Source of the DNA: Haberlea rhodopensis
Taxonomy: Eukaryota > Streptophyta > Magnoliopsida > Lamiales > Gesneriaceae
Length of the DNA stretch: 64,000 nt
Assembly (NCBI GenBank): GCA_907163345.1
Contig: CAJQUN010000024.1
Coordinates: 7,130,001 to 7,194,000 of the forward strand
Reading direction: 5' to 3'
Below are positions 13,101-24,652 of the stretch, in pieces. The translations under genes and the position numbers were made by a program. Numbering within the stretch: the first letter of the stretch is position 1; each line of letters starts with the position of its first letter. The notes beneath the pieces were generated by a model. That model was not told where the DNA came from. It did not search any database and saw only the letters and a list, made by a program, of their open reading frames with translations.

Positions 13101-13643
13101 TGGATCTTCATCCTTGTTGAATATTGAGCGCTTCTAAATTTTTGTGTTTAAAGAATTTGTGATTTGTAGTGCTCCTATCACATATCATAGTATCTTGAGA
13201 GACAAATTACCAAAATAAACGGTTAGCACCGTAGCGGGACAATATTATCTTAAGAACAGCCTCGATATTCTTACTAAAAAGTCATGTTGTTTTTGTTCAC
13301 TATTTTTTTGAGATACATTCCCAAAATTTTTGAACAACAAAAGTTAAAGACAAGAAATCCCCAGAAATGGCTACCTTCTCCCGTAGGTATCTGATATAAA
13401 TCCCCAGAAATAAGCTCCGATTAGCATCCCACCGAAAACAGCTGTCGAAAGAAGGCTCTCTTTTGTGGGAGAAAGTGACCATTCAGACTTGACTGCTGGC
13501 CCAATAAAGGACATAAGATTCATCTCCATAGCCTCCGAAAACCAACCGACGCCGGCAAAAACCAGAGCCAGACTTTGAAAAGTCCCAAATCCCACTGTAG
13601 AAAGTGCTTCATCTAATGTGTATACATACCTTTGATCTTCCAT
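10110..13643 (-). CDS. OCT7: Organic cation/carnitine transporter 7-like MFS transporter
   Basis: A 12-helix major facilitator of the plant OCT group. Arabidopsis OCT7 relatives are linked to nicotinate or organic-cation transport; the substrate here is inferred only from family. Exons (minus): 13643-13375, 12119-11882, 11802-11304, 11197-10941, 10343-10110. All are GT-AG with matching phases and give 498 residues, the usual family length. Visible marks: N-terminal YTLDEALSTVGFGTFQ, the first MFS signature GFISDTYGRR at the end of exon 1, PESPRFL after helix 6, a Ser-rich central loop, and a second-half LVDRIGRKL motif. Helices are evenly distributed. Intron 1 is long (about 1.25 kb) and AT-rich. 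No defects seen. The subfamily call is firm; the exact orthologue is less so. Confidence 0.92.
12120..13374 (-). other. Long first intron of the transporter gene
   Basis: About 1.25 kb between exons 1 and 2 with no coding signal. It includes a locally duplicated motif (TTAAATGGTGTGT at about 12884 and 12943) and AT-rich stretches suggesting old transposon insertions, without clear terminal repeats. Confidence 0.5.
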
Positions 13644-15330
13644 TTCTGGGAATAATAATCAATATCCAGAGGCTGCCTGGGTAGAATATTATTAGTCCTT
13701 CATCAATCTGCAGTGAAATAATAGAAAAAAGACAACGATCTTCATCTGAAAGTCTTGTTTTGATTTTAACATTTGAATCTTTAAAGTTTATGATCAACAG
13801 AAAACGTGGTTTTTGAAGTGAAAAGCTGGTGACTTGGTATCCTACAAATTTTGATTTTTGGGGCAGACTTGGAAGTCGAAACCTGTCAAGAATCAATTTT
13901 CAGTAACAAAATTTCAGTTCACGTGTACATTGAAGATGATTGTGTATAACTTAACGAATGAGAAAAATAATTTGAGGAGAGATACTAACCTTTAAAGCCT
14001 ACACATTTTGGCATTGGCATTGGAGTTGGACAGTTGGTGAGTTGCGCTGCAGTGGCAGCCGGATGGAAGATTTCACTGACACGCAGTCCAATTCGTCAAA
14101 AATAAAAATATTAAAATATAATTTTATTATATTTTAATAAAACAGAATTATTAAATTCAAATTATTATAAATTAAATTTAATTTCAATTAAGAGATCATT
14201 TTTTTTTTGTTTATATGAAAATATAATCTAATTTTCCTAAAATTAATTTATCAATATTTGATGCATTTGAAAAGCGTGTAGACAAAATAATTCTTATGTT
14301 ATATATTAATAACAGATCATCGTGCACCTTTCTTTTGACTAAAATTTTAATTGAACTTACGTATAGTCGAGGTTAATTTGATGTTATCTAAGAACAATAA
14401 GGATTAACTCGACGTTATTTTTAGGAATAAATCAATCCATCGAATAATAATATTCTCATCGAACAATATTCATTAAATATCAACCAATAATCCAGATTTT
14501 AGCATACAATTTTCAAAATCATGATGATATAGCAAGGACAACTTGAGTGAAAGTGGCCCTTCCTATATTAAAAAGAAGAAACAAAACATTGCCTCTTACG
14601 AGGTACTTTTTCGTCATTATGTGAATGTTCGGACTGTCATTTTCTAAGTTTTGGCCCGCCATTATTTTTTTTTTTAAGGAGACATGTGATAAATTTTTTT
14701 TTATTTTTTTTCAAATGATTAACAAGATTATTTTTGATTAAAAATAATTTATGTGAAACTATATTTGATTAATTCTAAAAATTTGATATTAATATTAGAA
14801 AAAACTTCATATTCTATCGATCAGTTTTATTTTTTTTCATATACATTATTCTTACCATTCAATCAATTCGAAGTCGTTCAGTTATTCCTTACCTACTCAC
14901 TCTCCAATCTCCCTTTTCTTACAGGAGACACTTAAGGTTGCTTTCATCTTCGCCTGCCCTTTTATAGAAGCATAATATCTCATGAAAGGGTAAGTCTCGC
15001 TTATAATAATGTCGGTACTAGCATTGGTTCCCATGTAGGCACTTCGTTAGATATCGGTGTCACGTCCCATGCGCCCACGCAAGCGCAAATTACACAATGG
15101 ATTTCTATAGTAACTACTTTGTATATGTCCTTAAGTTACGAAAATGATTAAACCAAGTTGCTATAGTAACTGATTTAAACCCATTATAAACCATTTTAAA
15201 CTTTTATTTCAACTAATGTAGCATTTTAGTCCGCAGGCTCAAAAGGTCGCTCCTACGCACGTAATGCTTTGCCCACATAACACTTATCTCCAGGTGTTCA
15301 TGCTAGTAACTTGAGTCTCATACCATTGTC
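13644..15330. repeat. Intergenic region with a diverged copy of a downstream repeat segment
   Basis: 13644-14050 should contain the 5' UTR and promoter of the transporter (minus). 14100-14900 is very AT-rich with no gene. At about 15050-15230 there is a diverged relative of the first 110 bp of the tandem unit that begins at 15331: both contain the order CGAAAATG-TTAA, CTATAGTA, TTTAAACC/TTTAACCC, and ACTAATG. The repeat therefore pre-dates the triplication. Confidence 0.45.
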
Positions 15331-17910
15331 ACGTCTAGGCCCTCCTACAGATATTACGTCGTCGCTTTACGAAAATGGTTAACTCGAGTTACTATAGTAG
15401 TCTATTTTAACCCATTTAAAACTTTCATTTTTAACTAATGCGGGAAAGATCTTACAGCTGGCATCCGAGGTGAAGGCCTCGAGGCTGCATCTTCTTGTTC
15501 ATCTAGACTCGTCCGATTATGCTCCTTGGTAGCATCCAAATTCGTGATTCTTGGAATTTCAGGAGCGATGACAGTATCGTTGTTGGCTCTTTCTCGAGCC
15601 TTGCCAATATCTCCAACATGATGATTTCGATTCTAGGGGACTGGTTTTCTCTGGTTTGTGTTTGATGAACCGGAAACATCATTTCCATATAATTGTTAGA
15701 TTCTTGCTTTTCTGAAGTTGCGGCATCAGGGAAAATTTGTGCAACTTCAGGATTATGGTTCGTTAAAACATCTGAAATGTGGAAAGTAGCACTTACCTTC
15801 TGATTAACAAGATCTATCCATGCGGCTGTTTTAAAATGCCACACGACCAGTCAACGGATACCAGACTTGGTTTCTGCTGGTTGATGAGTGGTTTCTGCTG
15901 GTCGAGTGGTCACATCAATCCGTAGATCCCTAATGAGGTCTTGAGGACTTGCTCTCGTGTCTTTCTTCATCCATGGATTCAGATGCTTTCCTCTTCTTGT
16001 CAGGCACATGAATCATTTCCATGCAATTCATGTTCCTGTCCCCTGTCCTTGACAAATGAAATTCATTATGTGGGTGGGAAACTACGTTAATTGCAAGGCC
16101 ATCTTCATCACTCACTTGATCATCCTCATAGCCATGGACTCGCACATTATCAACTGAGCTAATAGAAGGATCAGTCTCCATTGTCACGTCTAGGCCCTCA
16201 TACAGATATTACTTTGTAACGTCGTCGCTTTACGAAAATGGTTAACTCGAGTTACTATAGTAGTCTATTTTAACCCATTTAAAACCTTCATTTTTAACTA
16301 ATGCGGGAAAGATCTTATAGCTGGCATCGGAGGTGAAGGCCTCGAGGCTGCATCTTCTTGTTCATCTAGACTCGTCCGATTATGCTCCTTGGTAGCATCC
16401 AAATTCGTGATTCTTGGAATTTCAGGAGCAATGACAGTATCATTGTTGGCTCTTTCTCGAGCCTTGCCAATATCTCCAACATGATGATTTCGATTCTAGG
16501 GGACTGGTTTTCTCTGGTTTGTGTTTGATGAACCGGAAACATCATTTCCATATAATTGTTAGATTCTTGCTTTTCTGAAGTTGCGGCATCAGGGAAAATT
16601 TGTGCAACTTCAGGATTATGGTTCGTTAAAACATCTGAAATGTGGAAAGTAGCACTTACCTTCTGATTAACCAGATCTATCCATGCCGACTGTTTTAAAA
16701 TGTCCACACGACCAGTCAACGGATACCAGACTCGGTTGCTGCTGGTTGATGAGTGGTTTCTGCTGGTCGAGTGGTCACATCAATCCGTAGATCCCTAATG
16801 TGGTCTTGAGGACTTGCTCTCGTGTCTTTCTTCATCCATGGATTCAGATGCTTTCCTCTTCTTGTCAGGCACATGAATCATTTCCATGCAATTCATGTTC
16901 CTGCTCCCATGTCCTTGACCAATGAAATTCATTATGTGGGTGGGAAACTACGTTAATTGCAAGGCCATCTTCATCACTCACTTGATCATCCTCATAGCCA
17001 TGGACTCGCACATTATCAACTGAGCTAATAGAAGGATCCAGTCTCCATTGTCACGTCTAGGCCCTCCTACAGATATTACTTTGTAACAGTCGTCGCTTTA
17101 CGAAAATGGTTAACTCGAGTTACTATAGTAGTCTATTTTAACCCATTTAAAACCTTCATTTTTAACTAATGCGGGAAAGATCTTACAGCTGGCATCGGAG
17201 GTGAAGGCCTCGAGGCTGCATCTTCTTGTTCATCTAGACTCGTACGATTATGCTCCTTAGTAGCATCCAAATTCGTGATTCTTAGAATTTCAGGAGCGAT
17301 GACAGTATCGTTGTTGGCTCTTTCTCGAGCCTTGCCAATATCTCCATCATGATGATTTCGATTCTAGGGGACTGGTTTTCTCTGCTTTGTGTTTGATGAA
17401 CTGGAAACATCATTTCCATATAATTGTTAGATTCTTGCTTTTCTGAAGTTGCGGCATCAGGGAAATTTGTGCAACTTCAGGATTATGGTTCGTTAAAACA
17501 TCTGAAATGTGGAAAGTAGCACTTACCTTCTGATTAACTAGATCTATCCATGCCGACTGTTTTAAAATGCCACACGACCAGTCAACGGATACCAGACTCG
17601 GTTTCTGCTGGTTGATGAGTGGTTTCTGCTGGTCGAAGTGGTCACATCAATCCGTAGATCCCTAATGTGGTCTTGAGGACTTGCTCTCGTGTCTTTCTTC
17701 ATCCATGGATTCAGATGCTTTCCTCTTCTTGTCAGGCACATTAATCATTTCCATGCAATTCATCTTCCTGTCCCCTGTCCTCGACCAATGAAATTCATTA
17801 TGTGGGTGGGAAACTACGTTAATTGCAAGGCCATCTTCATCACTCACTTGATCATCCTCATAGCCATGGACTCGCACATTATCAACTGAGCTAATAGAAG
17901 GATCAGTCTC
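15331..17910 (-). repeat. Three tandem copies of an ~860 bp gene segment
   Basis: Units begin at 15331, 16196 and 17053 with ACGTCTAGGCCCTC and end at a CAGTCTC junction (the third at 17910, where single-copy gene sequence resumes). Each unit holds, in minus orientation, a block with KVSATFHISDVLTNHNPEVA and a block with DNVRVHGYEDDQVSDEDG. Copies differ by only a few substitutions and 1-bp indels: the A-run near 17463 is one shorter, there is an insertion near 16900, and a few extra bases near 17037 and 17087. Two recent unequal-crossover or slippage events are implied. The first ~110 bp of each unit resembles the non-coding repeat at 15050-15230. Confidence 0.93.
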
Positions 17911-19393
17911 ATTCTCAACTGACATAGCACGGTTCTCCCTCTCCAAGAACTTGTTGAATACAGACTTTACCATGCTAAGCTCTTCCTCTTTCACCCCACA
18001 AGTTTCTGTGTCGAGACCAATTCCAAACTTTTTTCTCGGCCAACGTGGGAGGCACATAATGCTTCTTACAATTACAGAAGTGGACTGGGAGGGGAGGAAC
18101 GTCAACTTTTGGAAACTATATTTGTGCTTCCCGATCCTTTGAGAGGCAGAGGTTTTATCTTCAAAACAGCACCATAAACATTGACAATATGTATCAGCGA
18201 TATTTATATGATAAAATCAGAACAAAGATAACTAGCAATTTAAATGGATAAAGCATATATGCTTCAACATCAATTTGGGAAAAAGTATCCGGAGATGCAT
18301 TTGTTGAATGTCTATGTTTCTCTGGGTTGTCTGCCGGGTATGCATGTTTTCATCAGCACAAACATTCTGTCCAGGCAACTTTCTCCCCAGATCAGTATCT
18401 TCCATCCATTCACGTCTCAACAGAAAAAGATTATTTGGCCTTCTCGAGTTTAAGCCTCCCTCCTTTCCACAACACCCATTGTACTGCATAATTTATTCAT
18501 CCAATGAGAGAGCGAATCACAACTCTTTTGCGAGTGGGACACTGTAATCTAACTATTTTGTATGGGAAGTAAACAACATGGTTAAATCATAAATTAGGTC
18601 TTCACTCAAATTTACAAAAATCAAAATATTGACTAGTATCTTTCTGAAACTGCACAAAAGAATGTTCTTCCCTACTTAAGATTGGATAAGCTTCCTAAAA
18701 CTCAATGATTACAATATTTTGTGATCTACCTCATCAACTACCCAGTAGCATAACTTTCCACAAAATTCACTTTAAAATGTACTTTTTAAAAGGCCAGAAA
18801 GTTCTTGCTTTGTTAACCAGAAGAAAAGATTAATGGTGCTCTCTTTAAGACTCTGGACGAGCCTTTAAGTTTGGACGTTGAAAGAACAACTATTTACCTA
18901 TCATAATTTGCCATATGTATTCCTAACATAATAAAAACTCGATACCATATGACAATGGCTGAAAAATCCATTCACGTTTAAGTAAAATAGCTAAAAGATT
19001 ATCGCTTGTTCAGCCTAAATGCGATGATTTCAAAAACTTATGCACACAGGGACAAACCCAATGAGCAAACTTTTTAAAAAAAATTAAGTTTTGCTCAGTA
19101 AAACACATCAAAAGACTGAAATGCAGGGCCCCACCTGCACAAGAATCACCATTCACAGGCAGGCATACATTAATACATAAAGAGACAGAGAAAGAAACCC
19201 TGCTGAATAGCTTGGCGAGTCCCTTCTCGGAGGCTGGAACGAAAGTCAAGGTAAACGAAGCTGCTACCTTTTGCTGCGAATAATTTCTACAGATTCCAGT
19301 CCCCAAAACCGGTGAACTAGAAGTCTTTTTCAAATCACCTTCTATTACATTAGCTCCCAATCCTCCTATGTAAATCCTCATCTTCACTCCCAT
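15331..19393 (-). pseudogene. Broken RRM protein gene, NOL8/ROS3-like
   Basis: The 5' end at 19393 encodes MGVKMRIYIGGLGANVIEGD, the start of an RNA-recognition motif (RNP2-like IYIGGL). This type of protein resembles nucleolar NOL8 and plant ROS3. The frame then breaks repeatedly: about 2 bp are missing near 19303, there is an extra A near 19275 and an extra T near 19250, after which FVPASEKGLAKLF resumes. The next exon (about 18490-18300) has VLWKGGRLKLEKAK in one frame and LLRREWMEDTDLGRKLPGQN in another. A third block (18105-17662) reads KKFGIGLDTETCGVKEEEL and continues into an acidic tail with PDKKRKASESMDEE. The C-terminal part is present three times (separate entry). Several independent frameshifts make a functional product unlikely. 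The family name rests on motif memory and is moderately sure. Confidence 0.72.
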
Positions 19394-21420
19394 TATGTTT
19401 AATCAAAATTCAATCATCCAACCTAAAAGTACAGCTTCAATTGGTGGTTAGGGTAGTTCTTCCTTCAAATTTTGTGAAAACCCTAAACCCTTAATTTTGT
19501 CGGAAAGATAGATGGGCTTAATTGTGGGCCTAATTTGACTTGGATCACAGGTTTTTATGGATTGCTATCAAACTAACCAAGTGATGTTGAATCATTGGGC
19601 CAAGATGGAAATATAAATGGGCCTGGCTTACCTGACTGGTTGCTGATGATGTCATCAATTCCAATATTCCTGCCAATTATTCAATTTCAGTTTTTTTTTT
19701 TTTTTTTCCTTCTGTGTGGTATATGTTACAACTCCAATTTAGTAGCTAAATATTTATTGCATTATTCGCAATAATTATAGTTTATGATATAACGACAATT
19801 ACATTACAAAAAATAAGTATCATTATAATGTCATATATTCGATTTTTCTGAACTATATATACGCTCAATGGTTGGTGTGGATTTCTTAGTTTGCGTGAGT
19901 TCATATTTCATACTATTTTCTGGGAAAATTCTTGCATGCATCGGTGCATACAATTTTTTTTTTCTAATTTGTGTTATTGTCTACATACATTACATAATGA
20001 TCAAAACAAAATCTTTGCACTGTTTTCTATATTAAAACATTTGAGTTCACATCATTTTCTATTATTGAAATCATAAGGAATCATAGATGAGTCACATACT
20101 TATTTTGTACTCAATTCCAATTATCTTTAATGACTAAATCTTCATTTAGTAGAAAAATTGAAACAACAACATTTGAAGAAGTTTATTATTGTTATTGTTA
20201 CTATTAATAATATTACAGTTAAAAAGTAATTCTCAAATTAATCTCTCTATTCAAATGAAATTCATCCGTCCAAACACAATCTTAGATATTATTTGGATTG
20301 AACGATTTGGATTTCGTATCCTTAATAAAAATACATTCAAATTGTTTGGCTAATTTCAAAATCCATGGACTTCAAATCCATCATATTTAATTTTAAGATA
20401 TATTTTTTAAACAATCTCATAGTATTTTAAATTTATAATTATTAAAGTCGTTTCAAAATTCAAATCTATTATTAAAATAAAATCTTTCAGTCCAAAAATA
20501 GTAATAGAGACAATTAATGCATTACTCTGAAAAAGAAAAAAAGATTAGACAGCAGAGATAGATAGCATTGTTTCAATTTATTATTCACAGAAATAGAATG
20601 TAAAACGCTAGTAGTAAACGCGTCTTTTGACCTTTCTTTTCAAAAGCCATGCATTTTTAGTGTGTAAATAGACTCGATTACTTCTATTTTTCTCAGAAAA
20701 CGAAATAAGAAGCAAGCTGTAAAAGTCGTGTTTGTGCCCTTCTTTTTCAAAGAGAATCGTGTTTGGTGCTCTATACTCGCTTTGGGAAAAAAGAGTTGTA
20801 ATAATTGGTTTTCTCCGTTTCATGCATGTGATTTATTAGTCTCGCTCTTTTTCTTTAATTTTCTAATTTAAATTCTAATATTCCGTAACGAGACAATTAT
20901 ATTTTATTTAATATTAGTCTATTATTATTAGGTTAAAGAGCAAAATGGAAAACACCTAATCCTAAAAGTTGCCTATACATCGCATACATGAATGATAGTG
21001 CTTTTAGCATCCATTTTGGACTAGTGGCGAGGGGGCTCAAGATCCTAAATTTTTAGAGAAGTTTTTGGGTTCAAGTTACATGAATGTGGGTTATGCCTAT
21101 ATTTATTATTATTATTTTTGCATAAGCCAAATATATTAAACGAGCATTAAGGGTGTTCGAACCCAAAATGATACAAAGTTGCGATAATAAACTAAGCTAA
21201 CACTAATATATACTCCTGAATTATTTCCAATAACAAAACGTCTTACAAACTCAAATATTATAGACTTAGTCCCCAAAACAAAGAAACCATCAATCTTGAA
21301 AAATGCAAGCCGATTATTATTTTCAGTGTGCCAAGATTGAATGTTCTTAAACTCCCAATCAATTGCTATGCATCTCAAGCTTTGAAGTGCTCTTGCTCTT
21401 TGATCCTCCCTCCAATATTT
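19394..21420. other. Intergenic, AT-rich, no gene seen
   Basis: Contains the upstream flank of the broken RRM gene, a T-run at about 19690-19708 and several short frames without recognisable domains. No element boundary could be fixed. Confidence 0.4.
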
Positions 21421-21429
21421 GATTAAGCA

Positions 21430-22240
21430 ATGTAGTGGAATTAAATATTAACTCCTTCATTCATAAACTTAGACAAATTGTAGGTTCTCGAAACCAGTCT
21501 AAAGAATAATGCTGAATACCATTCTTTGCTGTATCAACTCAATAGTGGAATAACACACAACTACCTCGTTACAGAATAATTTCCTATTACGTGCTTGTCA
21601 AATACTACATACTATGCATTCTCAAATGGCAAGCCATTCTTCTTTACCTTTCAATCCACCCAGGATAGCCCAAGTGTTGCCAAAAATGTTTTATTGGATC
21701 TTCATGCAGCACACTTTGAAAATTAAACCATTTATAACATTCCTTCCAAACACCATTAGCATACGAACAAGTAAAGAAAAGATGTTTGGTATCCTCCCCA
21801 ACTTCACCACAAAAAGCACAAAGATGCTTAGCATACCAACTTCACCACAAAAGCACAAAGAATAGAGTTATGATCCTAGGTAATACCTCTTACGCATGAG
21901 ATTAAGTTCTGTAGGGATCTTATTTTGTAGTAGTTTCCACACAAATCCAGAAACCTTCTTGGGAACCAATTTAGACCATACTATCATCAACACACTTTTC
22001 TCGGACAAAGGGCTCCTCCAAGCTGCTAGTTTTTCACTGCAAGGTATGCCGATTTCGTAGAATAAAGGTCTTCTTTCTCCAGTTTTCAGCGGCAAATATC
22101 GTCAGCTCCAGGATGCCGAGGGTACCTATCAATAAAATTAACAAGATCGTGAATCCTATTTTCTTCCCAAGTAAATAAAGCTCTCCTCCATCTCCAATTC
22201 CATACCCAACACCCCTTCACGCCATCCCCCCTCTCAGAGA
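21430..22240 (-). mobile_element. LINE (non-LTR retrotransposon) 3' remnant with zf-RVT domain
   Basis: Read on the minus strand, the sequence gives WNWRWRRALFTWEENRIHDL, then a block with WSKLVPKKVSGFVWKLLQNK, then CGEVGEDTKHLFFTCSYANG followed by VWKECYKWF. This is the order seen in the zinc-binding region downstream of reverse transcriptase in plant LINEs (WRxLFxWE, then KVxxFxWxLLxxKIPT, then CxxCGxxEDxxHLFxxC). Frames change between blocks and the reverse transcriptase itself is missing, so this is a dead fragment. Confidence 0.8.
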
Positions 22241-22539
22241 TAAAGCAATCACGCTACGTATCCACATTCAACAACCTGTTGAATTTTACAGATATGTTAG
22301 TGTTGTACTTTGTGCTCTGATAGTGTTAGTTGTAGTTGGCTGTACTCTAATGTTGTCGTATACTCTCAATGTGATAATATTTATAATTGTTAATATACTT
22401 GTAATTGTAACTATTAAAAAATATATTTAGATTAGCAATTTAATTTTGTATTTTAAGGAAGGGAATTATATGGTTTAATAAAAAAAAATTGAATATTATA
22501 AAGTAGCATCCATCAATGATCATCAATTTTTTTTATAAC

Positions 22540-22745
22540 GAGAGAATCCGCAGCAGCTACTTTCAAGTGTGCACTGGGTAAACTCGCAGGCTGACGCAGT
22601 AATCTGCAAACCATGCTAATCGGCTAAATCGTATTGGGCAAGCTCGGTGCGACAGGCTCAGACCGTTAACATGTTGACAGGGGGAATCGAACTCATGATC
22701 TTACGGTATCAAGCTCACCTTATTCCACCAACTCGAACATCTCAT
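22540..22745 (-). repeat. SINE-like element, family B
   Basis: On the minus strand a B-box-like ATGAGTTCGATTCCCCC is followed by GAGCCTGTCGCA, GAGCTTGCCCAATACG, CATGGTTTGCAG and a TTTACCC block. The same order occurs at about 57680-57860. The family resembles the widespread plant Au-type SINE, but that name is a guess. Confidence 0.55.
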
Positions 22746-24652
22746 TGGGGGCAATAATCATCAATTTTTCTTCTTAACAGATTAGCAACTTTCAGAAAAA
22801 ATAAAAATAAAATTTCAGAAAATAAAATATGATGTTATCATTATCACCACCAACACAATTAATTCTTGAAGTTCTCTTAAAATAGTAATATTTAAATATC
22901 TAGCCAAAGAAAAAACAAAAAAATCAATAATTTTATTTGTTGAAAAGTTTCCTTTCAAATATTTTGAATTCTTATAATACACTAACTCCATTTCTTCACG
23001 GCAATTCATTAACTTAATTTGCATGTTTCCTTTTGTTTTGGAAACTGACGTTATAGATAGCATATGCGTGACTATAATTTTATTGCTTTTTGAACAGATA
23101 AATTAGTTTATGTGAAATTTGAAATTAATTATCATAACCAAATACTCTTGACATTAATTAATCATTCAATTTCAAACTTAAGATGAGTAATTTCTTAATT
23201 TATTTTTCACATTTATTGATCAATACTACAATTACTAAGTGTAATCTCAATAGATTGAGGTAGAATATATAAATCATAGAAGGAATCAAGTCGAGTCGCG
23301 CACATGTATCAGTCTTCTTCAAAAGCTTTTTTCGGTCAGAATATCATTGTTAATCCACTTGGACTCTAAGTCTTTGTATATAACTTAAATCCATGTGTTC
23401 TTCGATTGTCCTCTTGCTCTCGTGAAAGATGGAAAACCCATGCCCTCTACTTGGCTCAGTGTTTTGAAACCCCGATCGGACCGATCGGTTCAACCGATTT
23501 AACCAGTGATCGGTGCTTGGTTCAGTACGATTGACCCTGTAAGTGACACGCACTATTAAGAATCCTCTCTATCCTCATCAGACAATGTATCACCCAAAGA
23601 AAATCACGCTTTGGTAGTTAAACCGTCGCTGCTGGCACTTCCTCTTCAAGCGCCTTCATTTAATGATCAAATTACGACACCCTAATTGCATACAATGTAA
23701 TTATATAGAATATGATTTAAAATATGGAAAAATTGAATTCAGCATCCTATGGTTTAGTCCAGATTTTTCTTTACAACTATTATTTGAAAAATTATAATTT
23801 AATCCTCACTTTTATGAATTATAACATGTTGCATCATCTTAACTCGGTTTGCTATTTAATGAAAATTTATTGCCGCATTTCATTATTGTCTTACATCATC
23901 AAACTTAGAGCCTCTTAAAATAGTTGTTGCAAAGACAAAAAAAAAAATTTATATTTGGTTATCAAATTTATCTAGTGTTTGATTTAGAAAATAGAACGTT
24001 GACACCCAAATATTTATTTCGATTTTTAAAATAATTTGCAATAGCTAACTTAGTGGACTATAAGTTTGAAGATGTATGTCGATGATAAAATGTGGTGATA
24101 AATGTTTCATAAAAAAACATGAAATCAAGTCAAGATGGTGCAAAATGTAAATACTTATGAAAGTTGGCTTTGTAAATTTTTCCAACAATGATTGCAAAGT
24201 GAAATTAGTATCAAACTATAAAATCATAAGCGTAATTTTGCAATAAAATAATTTAACAAACAGATATTATACTTATTTACTCAAATCAAAACATATTGTA
24301 CTAGTAGAAATTGTATATAATGTAATCATTTATGGCAAACCAAGTTGCTGAAATTTAAGAAAATAATACTAACTTGGTAAAATAAGTTCTATTTTCTCGA
24401 GGTAATACATTGTGCACATTTATAGAATCTCTTGGTCCCCTACTATTTAAAATCCATCTGTTCATCACCATTATTCAAACTCTTGCATATCGATAGCTGC
24501 ATAACCATTATTCTTACACTCCCATTCCCCAGTTCTGCATGATTATAATATTTTTTTACCCCAAGAAAATATAGACAAATCAATCACACAAATTCAGGCT
24601 GTCGACAAAACACCAGTGTCTCCCACATTTGTTACCATTCAATCTCACAAAT
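22746..24652. other. Intergenic and PME1 5' flank
   Basis: AT-rich, with no gene found. Around 23460-23535 there is a GATCGG/CCGATCGG-rich stretch resembling the composition of hAT-type repeats elsewhere in the window, but no paired terminal repeats were seen. The last few hundred bases should hold the PME1 promoter. Confidence 0.35.

Noticed and set aside
23460..23535. GATCGG/CCGATCGG-rich patch as another hAT MITE
   Set aside because: Composition is similar to the two MITEs near PME3, but I could not find paired terminal repeats or a target duplication.
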